This document shows, piece by piece, positions 7,908-15,697 of a stretch of 27,454 nt of DNA. The stretch is taken from assembly GCA_023412855.1 (NCBI GenBank), contig JAEZRJ010000006.1:1-27454 (forward strand), read 5' to 3'. The stretch's first letter is position 1. Each line of letters begins with the position of its first letter. The notes under the pieces are model-generated. The model worked only from the letters and a program-made list of their open reading frames with translations, searched no databases and was not told the origin of the DNA. The DNA is from Bacillota bacterium (lineage in GTDB: Bacteria; Bacillota; Clostridia; Lachnospirales; Lachnospiraceae). Both the position numbers and the translations under genes were made by a program.

Positions 7908-8981
7908 TTAATCTCCAAAACTTATTCCCAACATTTTGGCTTCCCTGACAACACTGGAATCGGGAGAAACCATCTTCAGCTTTCCCGCCACCTCTTCCAA
8001 GGGAACCTTTACGATTTCACGGTTCTTGTAGCCTACCATATAGCCGTACTCTCCGTCCAAAACCATCTTGCCGGCTTCCGAACCGAGGCGGCTTGCAAAC
8101 ACTCTGTCATATGGGCAGGGGCTTCCGCCGCGCTGCGTATGTCCGGGAACGGTAACACGCACATCTTGGCCGGTTTTTTCCTTGATTTGCTGCGCAATCT
8201 CGTAGGAAACAGAAGGGAATTTGTAATTTTTTAATTTTTCTTTATATTCTTTCTTCGACAGCTTGCAGTCTTCCTTGGAAATGGCGCCCTCCGCAACTGC
8301 TAAAATCGTAAATTTACGTCCGTTTTTACTTCTTTCTTCGATTTTATGGATTACCTTATCGATATCGTAAGGAATCTCGGGGATGAGGATAATATCAGCA
8401 CCTCCGGCAATTCCGGCGTTCAACGTCAGAAATCCAACCTTATGTCCCATTACCTCCACGATAAATACCCGTCCATGGGAAGCCGCTGTCGTATGAATGC
8501 AATCGATGGCTTCTGTTGCGATATTAACAGCACTCTGAAAACCGAAGGTCATGTCCGTCCCCCACAGATCGTTGTCGATGGTCTTGGGCAGGGTCACAAC
8601 ATTGAGCCCTTCCTCGCGCAGAAGATTGGCTGTCTTATGGGTTCCGTTTCCACCCAAAATTACGAGACAGTCCAGACGCAGCTTGTGATAATTCTGTTTC
8701 ATCGCATCCACTTTATCGATTCCGTTCTCATCCGGTTCTCTTATCTGTTTAAAAGGCGTTCTGGAACTTCCCAGTATGGTTCCGCCTTTGGTGAGTATTC
8801 CCGAAAAATCGGTACTGGCCAGCATACGGAAATTGCCATAAATCAGCCCTCTGTAACCTTCTAAAAATCCGTATATCTCTACTTGTTCTCCACTGTTAAA
8901 AAGACATTTCCCCACTCCGCGCATAGCCGCGTTTAGAGCCTGACAATCTCCGCCGCTTGTTAGCATTCCAATTCTTTTCAT
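7908..8981 (-). CDS. pfkA: 6-phosphofructokinase, mixed-substrate group III-like
   Basis: This enzyme phosphorylates fructose 6-phosphate to fructose 1,6-bisphosphate in glycolysis. The 357-residue sequence has the nucleotide loop TSGGDCQALNA, catalytic Asp136 in PKTIDND, and the substrate-binding segments MGHKVGFLTL and PGHTQRGG. The phosphoryl-donor positions are mixed: Gly113 in GGNGT (ATP type, E. coli Gly104) together with Lys133 in PKTIDND (PPi type, E. coli Gly124). That pairing is known from ATP-using group III enzymes of actinobacteria. Asn112 stands where E. coli has Mg-binding Asp103. ATP is the more likely donor, but PPi cannot be excluded. A promoter within an inverted repeat lies upstream (9047-9085). 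Confidence 0.9.
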   Translation of the reverse strand: MKRIGMLTSGGDCQALNAAMRGVGKCLFNSGEQVEIYGFLEGYRGLIYGNFRMLASTDFSGILTKGGTILGSSRTPFKQIREPDENGIDKVDAMKQNYHKLRLDCLVILGGNGTHKTANLLREEGLNVVTLPKTIDNDLWGTDMTFGFQSAVNIATEAIDCIHTTAASHGRVFIVEVMGHKVGFLTLNAGIAGGADIILIPEIPYDIDKVIHKIEERSKNGRKFTILAVAEGAISKEDCKLSKKEYKEKLKNYKFPSVSYEIAQQIKEKTGQDVRVTVPGHTQRGGSPCPYDRVFASRLGSEAGKMVLDGEYGYMVGYKNREIVKVPLEEVAGKLKMVSPDSSVVREAKMLGISFGD

Positions 8982-9046
8982 CGGTCTTCCTCCATTAAAA
9001 ATGTCTTGATTTTTTCCGGGCCTTTAAACAGTTCCGTATACTACGC

Positions 9047-9085
9047 ATTTTATAGTAAACTTCATATTTTGTCAAAAAGTTTACT
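9047..9085 (-). promoter_or_regulatory. pfk promoter with a palindromic operator candidate
   Basis: On the minus strand TTGACA (9070-9075) and TAAAAT (9047-9052) are 17 bp apart. The -35 lies inside a perfect inverted repeat: AGTAAACTT (9054-9062) and AAGTTTACT (9077-9085), with a 14-bp centre. This is the classic geometry of a dimeric repressor operator covering a promoter. The regulator is not identifiable from the window. Confidence 0.6.
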
Positions 9086-9143
9086 AAGCATCTTGCTAAA
9101 ATAGAAAATATAATATAGAATAAATTCTGTTGAATTACAAACT

Positions 9144-9231
9144 GGAGATGTACCCAAGTGGCTGAAGGGTCCGGATTCGAAATCCGGTAGGTCGGTTCGC
9201 CGGCGCAAGGGTTCAAATCCCTTCATCTCCG
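9144..9231 (+). tRNA. tRNA-Ser (anticodon CGA)
   Basis: This is a class II tRNA of 88 nt. The acceptor stem GGAGATG (9144-9150) pairs with CATCTCC (9224-9230), and G9231 is the discriminator. The anticodon stem CCGGA/TCCGG encloses TTCGAAA, giving anticodon CGA (9178-9180), which reads UCG. A long variable arm (about 9188-9207) and a TTCAAAT T-loop agree with serine. The 3' CCA is not encoded. It is the last core feature before the accessory region, on the opposite strand to pfk. Confidence 0.95.
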
Positions 9232-9274
9232 TCAATAAGGAAACGTCAATATTGATACAATGTTAACACACAAA

Positions 9275-9303
9275 GAAGTCCAGTATTACTGGGCTTTTTC
9301 GTA
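9275..9303 (+). terminator. terminator of the tRNA-Ser transcript
   Basis: AGTCCAG (9277-9283) pairs with CTGGGCT (9289-9295) with one G-U pair around a TATTA loop, followed by TTTTTC. It is a standard intrinsic terminator 45 bases after the tRNA. Confidence 0.75.
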
Positions 9304-9395
9304 TTTTAGGACAAAAATCAAGCCGCCTTTCGTGAAAAGGTTCAAAGGTATCGCGAAAAAGTGCAACCACTAAGAAGCTCTTAACTCCTTCTGAT

Positions 9396-9450
9396 AAAAA
9401 GCCCTGCCGCCATCCGTTTCACTCCGAAAGGCGGCAGGGCCTTTTTGTTT
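9396..9450. terminator. strong bidirectional terminator
   Basis: GCCCTGCCGCC (9401-9411) and GGCGGCAGGGC (9430-9440) form a perfect 11-bp GC-rich stem. An A tract precedes it and CTTTTTGTTT follows, so it can terminate on both strands. It insulates the tRNA side from the accessory genes. The rest of 9304-9559 holds no supported gene, only a short open fragment (about 24 codons to 9374) that may be a gene tail. Confidence 0.8.
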
Positions 9451-9559
9451 GTCATCTTCCACGGACATAGATATAGATAATGTATAAACACATAACTCGA
9501 TATTGTTCGTTCTATCGTATATAATATATAGTAATAACTTATGCAAAGGAGATGGTGTT

Positions 9560-9763
9560 ATGAAATACATCACACCAAAAGAAGCCAGTGAGAAATGGGG
9601 AATCTCCGACCGACGCATACAGCTTCTGTGTAAGCAAGGCCGCATTAATGGCGTGTACCGGCTCGGCTGGACATGGGCTATTCCGGAAAATGCGGAAAAG
9701 CCAGCAGACGGCAGAACCAAGGAACAGAGAAACTCTAAAAGCAAGAACGGCAATCAAAAATGA
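9560..9763 (+). CDS. small helix-turn-helix (excisionase-like) DNA-binding protein
   Basis: This 67-residue protein begins MKYITPKEASEKWGISDRR. Residues about 5-48 form a MerR/excisionase-type HTH, and the conserved tail WAIPENAEKPADGR is typical of a widespread family in clostridial accessory regions. ATG 9560 has AAAGGAGAT in front; the frame is open farther upstream but without a ribosome site. Such proteins often act as small local regulators or directionality factors. A frameshifted second copy of its 3' end follows directly (9766-9835), and a decayed homologue lies at 20990-21178. The target is unknown. Confidence 0.75.
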   Translation: MKYITPKEASEKWGISDRRIQLLCKQGRINGVYRLGWTWAIPENAEKPADGRTKEQRNSKSKNGNQK

Positions 9764-9765
9764 GA

Positions 9766-9835
9766 CAGACATGTGCGCTATTCCAAAGGCGCGAAAAAGC
9801 CTACTGATGGCAGAGTAAAAAAACAACCGGATTGA
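9766..9835 (+). pseudogene. remnant of a second HTH gene, 3' end only
   Basis: Directly after the HTH stop, the DNA aligns again to its 3' end: GACATG, GCTATTCC, then GGCGCGAAAAAGCC, reading GAKKPTDGRVKKQPD to a stop at 9833-9835. This matches the NAEKPADGRTKEQ tail of the intact gene, but small indels shift the frame and no start remains. It is a partial tandem duplication or the scar of a recombination between family members. Confidence 0.6.
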
Positions 9836-9847
9836 ATTTTATAAAGT

Positions 9848-9923
9848 TTAAGGTAACTGAAAGATAATGTTAAGCCAATATTAAGGTTCGATTGGATAAA
9901 CTGAAAGGTTCGGCTGTTATGAT
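9848..9923 (+). promoter_or_regulatory. six 11-bp-phased repeats plus -10 upstream of the two-component operon
   Basis: Heptamers begin at 9848 (TTAAGGT), 9859 (GAAAGAT), 9870 (TTAAGCC), 9881 (TTAAGGT), 9892 (TTGGATA) and 9903 (GAAAGGT), each exactly 11 bp after the last. A TATGAT -10 lies at 9918-9923 with no good -35. Tandem sites at helical-turn spacing next to a weak -35 are the usual binding pattern of OmpR/PhoB-type regulators. This is probably the operator through which the next gene controls its own operon. Confidence 0.6.
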
Positions 9924-9967
9924 AGCTTTGCAGCCGGAGGTGAAAAATAAACAAGGAGGGATAAACC

Positions 9968-10654
9968 GTGAACCAAACCATTCTGATCGTGGATGACGAA
10001 AAAGAAATCCGTGAGCTTCTGCGGCTGTATATTGAAAAGGACGGGTATTCTGTCGTGCAGGCCGAAAACGGATCAGAGGCGCTTAAACAGGCCGACTCCG
10101 CGCAAATTGATCTGGCCATCATCGACATTATGATGCCGGAGCTTGACGGTTACCAGCTTATCAAAGCCTTGCGGGAACGTGGGAATCTTCCCATTATCGT
10201 CGTGAGCGCGAAAACGGAAAACCATGAAAAAATCCTGGGGCTTGATCTCGGAGCAGATGATTATGTAACAAAACCTTTTGACCCTCTGGAGGTGATTGCC
10301 CGGATCAGAGCCAGACTGCGCCGCTACGGCGCACAGACGGTGGATTACGGCGCGGCTTTGCTGACAGCGGGTGGTTTGACGCTGGATACCTCTGCTTGCA
10401 CCTTGCACTCCGACAATGAAAGCATACCGCTCACCGCCACAGAATTTAACATGATGAAGCTGTTTATGCAGAGCCCCGGCCGCGTGTTTACCAAACAGCA
10501 GATATATGATGCCGCATGGCAGGAAGCGGCCGCCGTTGACGACAATACGGTGATGGTCGCCATCAGCAAGCTGCGCGGCAAGCTTCCCGGCAATTGCGAG
10601 GTGTCCATCGGGACGGTCCGCGGGCTGGGATATCGGTTGGAGGCGCAAAGATGA
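9968..10654 (+). CDS. OmpR-family response regulator
   Basis: This 228-residue regulator has a receiver domain (1-115) and a winged-helix DNA-binding domain (about 130-225). The acidic pocket is Asp10/Glu11, the phospho-acceptor is Asp53 in LAIIDIMMPELDGY, and the switch Lys lies in DDYVTKPFDP. The start is GTG, with AAGGAGGG seven bases upstream. Its stop overlaps the kinase start as ATGA. It most likely binds the 11-bp repeat array just upstream and controls the linked ABC transporter. The stimulus is unknown; antimicrobial peptides or envelope stress would fit this layout. Confidence 0.9.
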   Translation: MNQTILIVDDEKEIRELLRLYIEKDGYSVVQAENGSEALKQADSAQIDLAIIDIMMPELDGYQLIKALRERGNLPIIVVSAKTENHEKILGLDLGADDYVTKPFDPLEVIARIRARLRRYGAQTVDYGAALLTAGGLTLDTSACTLHSDNESIPLTATEFNMMKLFMQSPGRVFTKQQIYDAAWQEAAAVDDNTVMVAISKLRGKLPGNCEVSIGTVRGLGYRLEAQR

Positions 10655-11796
10655 AGCGAAAACACAGCATACTAAGGACCGTTGTGCTTAGGTTCATCGG
10701 CTATTTCCTCGGAATTGAGATTGTCATATCTGTATTGGAAGACATATTCAGTGCGCTTGTGTATGGCGCTGAAAGTGATTTCCCATATGACGGAATCCCC
10801 GGTATAGCAGCGGATATGGAACCGCACCAAATCGCACTGGTTGTTTTATGGGGGCTGGTACAATTAGCCGTATATTGTGTGGGAATCGCCCTTTTTGCGC
10901 GCAGTATAAGCCGCAAAGTTTCTTATCCTGCCGGACGCATGGCAGAAGGCTTTAGGGAGGTTTCAAACGGCAATTTGAACATCTTGCTGGATTTTGAAAC
11001 AGAAACCGAGTTCAAAGAAATGCGGGATGCCTTCAACCACATGACACGTAAACTCAAAGACTATGAAGAAAAACGTATGGCTATGGAAAACGAACGGATG
11101 CGACTTTTCTCGCATATCGCCCATGATCTGAAAACTCCAATGACGACGATTACCGGATATGCCGGCGCTCTGGCAAGCGGCATGGTGGATGATGCGGATA
11201 AGCAGCGGGAGTACCACATGGCAATCAAAGCAAAATCAGACCAAATGAACGCATTGGTTGACCAACTGCTTTCTTATTCCAAACTGGGGACGCCGCAGTA
11301 TCAAATGAATTTAGCTTCCGCCGATATAGCAGAACTGCTTCGCGTGGCTTGCGCCTCCCTCTTCGGCGAAATAGAGAGTAAGCAGATGGATCTTAACCTA
11401 CTGCTGCCGGAAAAATCTGTATTTATCAAAATGGATTCACTGGAAATGAGCCGCGCCATCGGCAATCTTCTGACAAATGCGATTCGTCATAACCCGGCGG
11501 GCAGTCTCCTATCCGTGAGCCTGACGGAAGAATCCGAACATATCATAATTCAAATTGCGGACAGCGGCGCGATTATCCCTGAAGCAATTGCCGGAAATTT
11601 GTTCGAACCCTTTATTTCCGGCAGCGATTCAAGAAGCTCGGGCAGCGGAACGGGACTGGGGCTTGCCATTGTGAAAAAGGTGGCGGAGCAGCATTCCGGC
11701 GATGTCTTTCTGTCGGACGCCCTTGCACCCTACACAAAGATGTTTGTTTTACGCTTGCCAAAAAACAAGAAAAGCGGAGGTAGAAATGTACCGTAA
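10651..11796 (+). CDS. sensor histidine kinase
   Basis: This 381-residue membrane kinase has two membrane spans (about 8-30 and 61-83) around an extracytoplasmic loop of about 30 residues. It also has a HAMP domain (about 85-137), a DHp domain with the phospho-acceptor His158 in SHIAHDLKTPMTT, and an HATPase domain with NLLTNAIRHN (N box) and SGSGTGLGLAIV (G box). ATG 10651 is inside the ATGA overlap with the regulator, and its stop overlaps the permease start. The loop is too short for a large ligand domain, so the cue may be sensed at the membrane or through the transporter. Confidence 0.9.
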   Translation: MKRKHSILRTVVLRFIGYFLGIEIVISVLEDIFSALVYGAESDFPYDGIPGIAADMEPHQIALVVLWGLVQLAVYCVGIALFARSISRKVSYPAGRMAEGFREVSNGNLNILLDFETETEFKEMRDAFNHMTRKLKDYEEKRMAMENERMRLFSHIAHDLKTPMTTITGYAGALASGMVDDADKQREYHMAIKAKSDQMNALVDQLLSYSKLGTPQYQMNLASADIAELLRVACASLFGEIESKQMDLNLLLPEKSVFIKMDSLEMSRAIGNLLTNAIRHNPAGSLLSVSLTEESEHIIIQIADSGAIIPEAIAGNLFEPFISGSDSRSSGSGTGLGLAIVKKVAEQHSGDVFLSDALAPYTKMFVLRLPKNKKSGGRNVP

Positions 11797-14122
11797 TCTC
11801 ATTAAAAATGACATACGCAAAAATAAGCTGATTACCGCGGCAATAACAGCATTTATCCTGACCGCGGCTATGCTCACCGCTTTGGCGGTCTCGCTAACCG
11901 TGAATTTATCAGGCGCTGTTGATAATATACTTGTCTCGGCAAAGGCAATCCATTTTATACAGATGCACACCGGCGATGTGGATATGGAACAACTTCGGAA
12001 CTTCGCCGCCGGCCAAGAGGCTGTGGAAGATTATCAGGTACTGCCGTTTCTCAACATCGACGGTGCAGAAATTGTAATCGGAGACAACTTCCTTGCCGAC
12101 AGTGTACAGGACAACGGTTTTTCCATACAAAGCGAAAAATTCGATTTCCTGCTCGACTTAAACAACAAGATCATCCGCCCCTCAAACGGGGATATCTATT
12201 TCCCCATTTACTATATGCAGGAAGGCAACGCAAAGCTCGGCGACAAGGTCACTATTCATGGCGTGGATTTTACCGTGGCGGGATTCTTGCGGGATTCCAC
12301 AATGAACGCGGCGCTTGTATCCTCCAAACGATTCCTTGTGAGTGAAGCTGATTTTGAAAAGATCCTTAAGTTCGGGCAACTGGAACAGCTCATAGAGTTT
12401 CGGTTAAGGAACGGCGTTTCCTATGCAGATTTTGAGACCGCCTATCTCGATGCGGGACTTCCGGCAAACGGCCCGCCCGCCATCACATACACGCAAATAA
12501 GGCTGGTGAACGGCCTCACGGACGGCATCATGATCGGCGTACTGGCACTGATTGTCATACTGGTAATTATTGTAGCGTTTTTGTGCATCCGCTTTACACT
12601 GCTGGCGAAAATCGAGGAGGATTACAGAGAAATAGGCGTATTAAAGGCCATTGGAATGCGGGTGAGCGGCATTAAAAAACTCTACACCGCAAAATACGGC
12701 GTCATCGCCGGAATAGCCTGTATACTCGGATTCCTGCTCTCCGTTCCGCTCTCAGGACCATTCATGCAAAACATCCGCTTGTACATGGGGGAAAGCGGTC
12801 GTCAGACACTTCTATTGGGCTTGCTTTGTGGCTTTGTCGGCGCAGCGGCAATTTATGGCGTAGTTTTGCTGTATGTAAACGGCGTGCTGCAGCGCTTTCG
12901 GAAAATATCGGCGGCGCAGGCGGTTAGGTTCGGCGCGCCCCGGGAAAAATCAAAATCGGCCAGAGGCTTCCGGCTGAGTAACAACCGGATTTTTCCCCGG
13001 AATGTTTTTCTAGGAATCAAGGATATTCTTACCCGAAAAAAACTCTATGTGACAATGCTGACGGTGCTGATCATCTCGTCTTTCATTATGATTGTGCCGC
13101 AAAACATCTATAATACGATTTCGGCAAAGAGCTTCATCACCTACATGGGTATGGGGATATGCGATGCCACTTTATATATCAAGCCCACACAGGCGGAAAA
13201 CGCTGCCCAAAAGGGTGCGGAAGCAGCAAATTCACTGGCAACAGACGAGAACGTGGAAAAGTACGCCATGATAACTACCAAAATGTTTGATATGAAAGCG
13301 GACGACGGCTCTACGCAGAAGCTAAGGGTGAGCTTGGGCGACCATACGGCCTATCCCATTGCCTATACGCAGGGAACGGTTCCACATACAGAATCGGAGA
13401 TTGCAATTTCCACCTTGTACGCAGGCGACCTCGCAAAAACCATTGGTGATGAAATCATTTTAACAGTTAACGGCGCTGAGAAGAGGCTGACGGTCAGCGG
13501 AATTTACTCTGACATTACAAGCGGCGGCAGGACGGCGCAAGCCATTTTTGAAACCAATTCCGGGGATACTTTATCGGTCGGTATCCCGATTACTTTCCGC
13601 GCGGGTGCAGACGCTGAGGCAATCATAGCGCAGTATAAGGAGCAATTCCCTTTCGCTAAAGTCTATGGCGTCGAGGAAAACATCAACCAGATGTTCGGCC
13701 CAATGATAAGCGCGGTTAAGATGGCTTCATATACCGCGATAGGAGTAACAGTTCTGCTCACCGTACTGGTCACTGTACTGTTTATGAAGATGCTGATGGC
13801 CAGAGACCACTATTCTATTGCGATTCTGAAATCAATAGGCTTTACAAGCGAGGATATTCGCAGGCAATATCTGACACGCTCTGTAGTGGTGCTGGTGCTG
13901 GGCGTTGTCATCGGAACGATTATGGCTAACACGCTCGGCGAGTACGTTGGCGCTGCAATCGTATCCGCATTCGGAGCGACCGCTTTCAACTTTGTGGTCA
14001 ACCCGTTCTTCGCCTGCATCGTTTCCCCGCTGCTGATCGCGACGTGTGTGTATATCGCCACATTGCTGGGCGTATCAGACATTCGCCCGCTCAAAATTTC
14101 CGAACACATTAAGGAGGTATAG
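11786..14122 (+). CDS. FtsX-type ABC transporter permease
   Basis: This is a large permease of 778 residues with two FtsX-like halves. It has an N-terminal span (about 15-40), a long extracytoplasmic domain, and three spans at about 245-370 with the cytoplasmic EEDYREIGVLKAIGM motif. A second block follows, with a span near 435-455, another external domain, and three C-terminal spans including SIAILKSIGFTSEDI. ATG 11786 is chosen because AGCGGAGG precedes it; it overlaps the kinase end by 11 bases. This MacB/LolC-like topology moves or releases molecules at the membrane rather than importing solutes. With the adjoining kinase it suggests envelope or antimicrobial-peptide defence. Confidence 0.88.
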   Translation: MYRNLIKNDIRKNKLITAAITAFILTAAMLTALAVSLTVNLSGAVDNILVSAKAIHFIQMHTGDVDMEQLRNFAAGQEAVEDYQVLPFLNIDGAEIVIGDNFLADSVQDNGFSIQSEKFDFLLDLNNKIIRPSNGDIYFPIYYMQEGNAKLGDKVTIHGVDFTVAGFLRDSTMNAALVSSKRFLVSEADFEKILKFGQLEQLIEFRLRNGVSYADFETAYLDAGLPANGPPAITYTQIRLVNGLTDGIMIGVLALIVILVIIVAFLCIRFTLLAKIEEDYREIGVLKAIGMRVSGIKKLYTAKYGVIAGIACILGFLLSVPLSGPFMQNIRLYMGESGRQTLLLGLLCGFVGAAAIYGVVLLYVNGVLQRFRKISAAQAVRFGAPREKSKSARGFRLSNNRIFPRNVFLGIKDILTRKKLYVTMLTVLIISSFIMIVPQNIYNTISAKSFITYMGMGICDATLYIKPTQAENAAQKGAEAANSLATDENVEKYAMITTKMFDMKADDGSTQKLRVSLGDHTAYPIAYTQGTVPHTESEIAISTLYAGDLAKTIGDEIILTVNGAEKRLTVSGIYSDITSGGRTAQAIFETNSGDTLSVGIPITFRAGADAEAIIAQYKEQFPFAKVYGVEENINQMFGPMISAVKMASYTAIGVTVLLTVLVTVLFMKMLMARDHYSIAILKSIGFTSEDIRRQYLTRSVVVLVLGVVIGTIMANTLGEYVGAAIVSAFGATAFNFVVNPFFACIVSPLLIATCVYIATLLGVSDIRPLKISEHIKEV

Positions 14123-14125
14123 ATC

Positions 14126-14884
14126 ATGGAAAACATCGTTACCGCGAAAAATATCGTAAAAATCTTTGGAAAGGGTGTTGAACAAGCAAAGGCGCTTGAC
14201 ATGGTAAATGTTGAAATCACAAAAGGTGAATTTGTCGCCGTTATGGGCCCGTCCGGCTCCGGGAAATCCACCCTGTTGTTCGCGCTCTCCGGTATGGATG
14301 ATATATCGGACGGGTCTGTGAAGTTCGGCGATACTGAGCTTTCTAAGCTCCGGGAAAATGAACTTGCGGATGTACGCCGGACGAAAATGGGCTTTGTCTT
14401 TCAGCAGCCCACTATGCTGAAAAACCTGAACCTCTTGGATAACATCATCCTCCCCGCCGTTGGGGACGACAAAAAGGATACTGCGGACCTCAAGCAGAGG
14501 GCAAAGGCACTGATGCGTAAAACAGGAATTGATGGGCTTGAAAACAGGGATATCACCGAAGTTTCGGGAGGGCAGCTTCAGCGGGCCGGTATCTGCCGCG
14601 CACTGATAAATGCACCGGAAATCCTTTTTGCCGACGAGCCGACAGGTGCGCTTAATTCCAAATCAGCCGAGGAAATCATGGGGTTACTGGTAAACATCAA
14701 CAGCGAAGGCACCTCGATTCTGCTCGTAACCCACGACGCAAAGATTGCTGCCCACGCCGACAGAATTTTATTCACGAAAGACGGAAATATCGTCTCCGAA
14801 CTTCCGCTGCAAAAATTTAACGGAAAGGATATGGAGGCAAGAACCGAAAAAATACTCGCACAGATGGCGGCTGTAGGGATTTAG
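14126..14884 (+). CDS. ABC transporter ATP-binding protein, MacB/LolD type
   Basis: This 252-residue ATPase powers the adjacent FtsX-type permease. It has Walker A GPSGSGKST (41-49), a Q-loop in VFQQPTM, signature SGGQ (147-150), Walker B ILFADE (166-171), and the switch His in LLVTHDAK. It starts three bases after the permease stop and shares the operon AAGGAGGT ribosome site. It is complete. The substrate cannot be deduced from the ATPase. Confidence 0.92.
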   Translation: MENIVTAKNIVKIFGKGVEQAKALDMVNVEITKGEFVAVMGPSGSGKSTLLFALSGMDDISDGSVKFGDTELSKLRENELADVRRTKMGFVFQQPTMLKNLNLLDNIILPAVGDDKKDTADLKQRAKALMRKTGIDGLENRDITEVSGGQLQRAGICRALINAPEILFADEPTGALNSKSAEEIMGLLVNINSEGTSILLVTHDAKIAAHADRILFTKDGNIVSELPLQKFNGKDMEARTEKILAQMAAVGI

Positions 14885-15069
14885 GTGCAGGAAGCAACGA
14901 GGGGATACCGAAAAAGGGGAATATTATGAGCAAGGGATGCCCCTATGCCCGGTCTGCAAGAGCAAGAGGCTAACTATCCGAATAGAAGTACTGGTCGGCA
15001 GAAATGTTGATGGTGGGTTTGTTTTATGATAGGATATCATATACACTTTATGTGAAAGGACGATATCAT
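14885..15069 (+). other. intergenic stretch with a short zinc-ribbon-like fragment
   Basis: No full gene is present. One frame reads MPLCPVCKSKRLTIRIEVLV and on to a stop near 15028, with a single CPVC knuckle and no ribosome site, so it looks like a gene fragment rather than a gene. From about 15028 the sequence is the AT-rich leader of the methyltransferase gene, including the direct repeat GATATCATAT. Confidence 0.3.
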
Positions 15070-15525
15070 ATGGAGATACCTTTTTGGGAAGATTCCTATA
15101 AGAATGATAATGTTTCTACTTTTGGCGTAGAACCTAATGCAACTATTATTGAGTTTGAACACTTGTATGAAAGTACATGGAGAATTTTGGATATTGGCTG
15201 TGGAGACGGAAAAAATTCTTTGTATTTTTCGAGCAGAGGTTTTTCAGAAGTTGATGCTTTTGATTTATCTGAGAATGCAATTGCAAAACTTCATCGACTT
15301 GCAGAAAGGCACAACGCAACAATCAATGCGTGGGTGCAAGATTTACGACAGTTTTATTTTGAAAAGCCATATGATTTGGTCGTTTCCTTTGGGACATTAC
15401 ATTTTGTTGAAAAGAGTGATTGGCATATTCTTCAATTCAAATCATATACCTTTGAAGACGAACACCCAGGAGTGCCTAGGCATTTCCATGCTTCAAATAA
15501 AATAGTAGCCCAAAGGGTTAAATAA
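15070..15525 (+). pseudogene. class I SAM-dependent methyltransferase, apparently internally deleted
   Basis: The 151-residue product starts MEIPFWEDSYKN and has the SAM-binding motif I DIGCGDGKN (41-49), the acidic motif II end (VDAFDL) and motif IV-like YDLVVSFGTLHFVE. It resembles TehB-like small methyltransferases, which are usually near 195-200 residues. After SDWH (117-119) it jumps straight to ILQFKSYTFEDEHPGVP, the conserved family C terminus, so roughly 45 residues of the core fold seem to be missing in frame. ATG 15070 follows GAAAGGA. The frame is intact, so the label pseudogene reflects a probably non-functional fold; a shortened active variant is possible. Its base composition is AT-rich, unlike the ABC operon before it. 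Confidence 0.6.
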
Positions 15526-15697
15526 GCAGGAAAAACTTATGAATTGTTATCAGCTCGCTGATGATTTTTCTCCTTTATATTTTGTGAAATCTCTGATTAT
15601 AATAATAACTCTTGACGCTACGGCCATTGTAAGAGGTTTTGTAAATTTATTACACTCATGAAATTGACATAATCCCCTCTGCATTTTCGCTGTTTTA

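Noticed and set aside
9302..9374. Short open fragment ending in REKVQRYREKVQPLRSS
   Set aside because: It is only about 24 codons from a stop, with no start. It could be a relaxase or replication-protein tail but is too short to name.
15547..15570. ATCAG-CTCG-CTGAT hairpin followed by TTTTTC after the methyltransferase
   Set aside because: The stem is only five to six bp and AT-rich, so it is too weak to list as a terminator with confidence.
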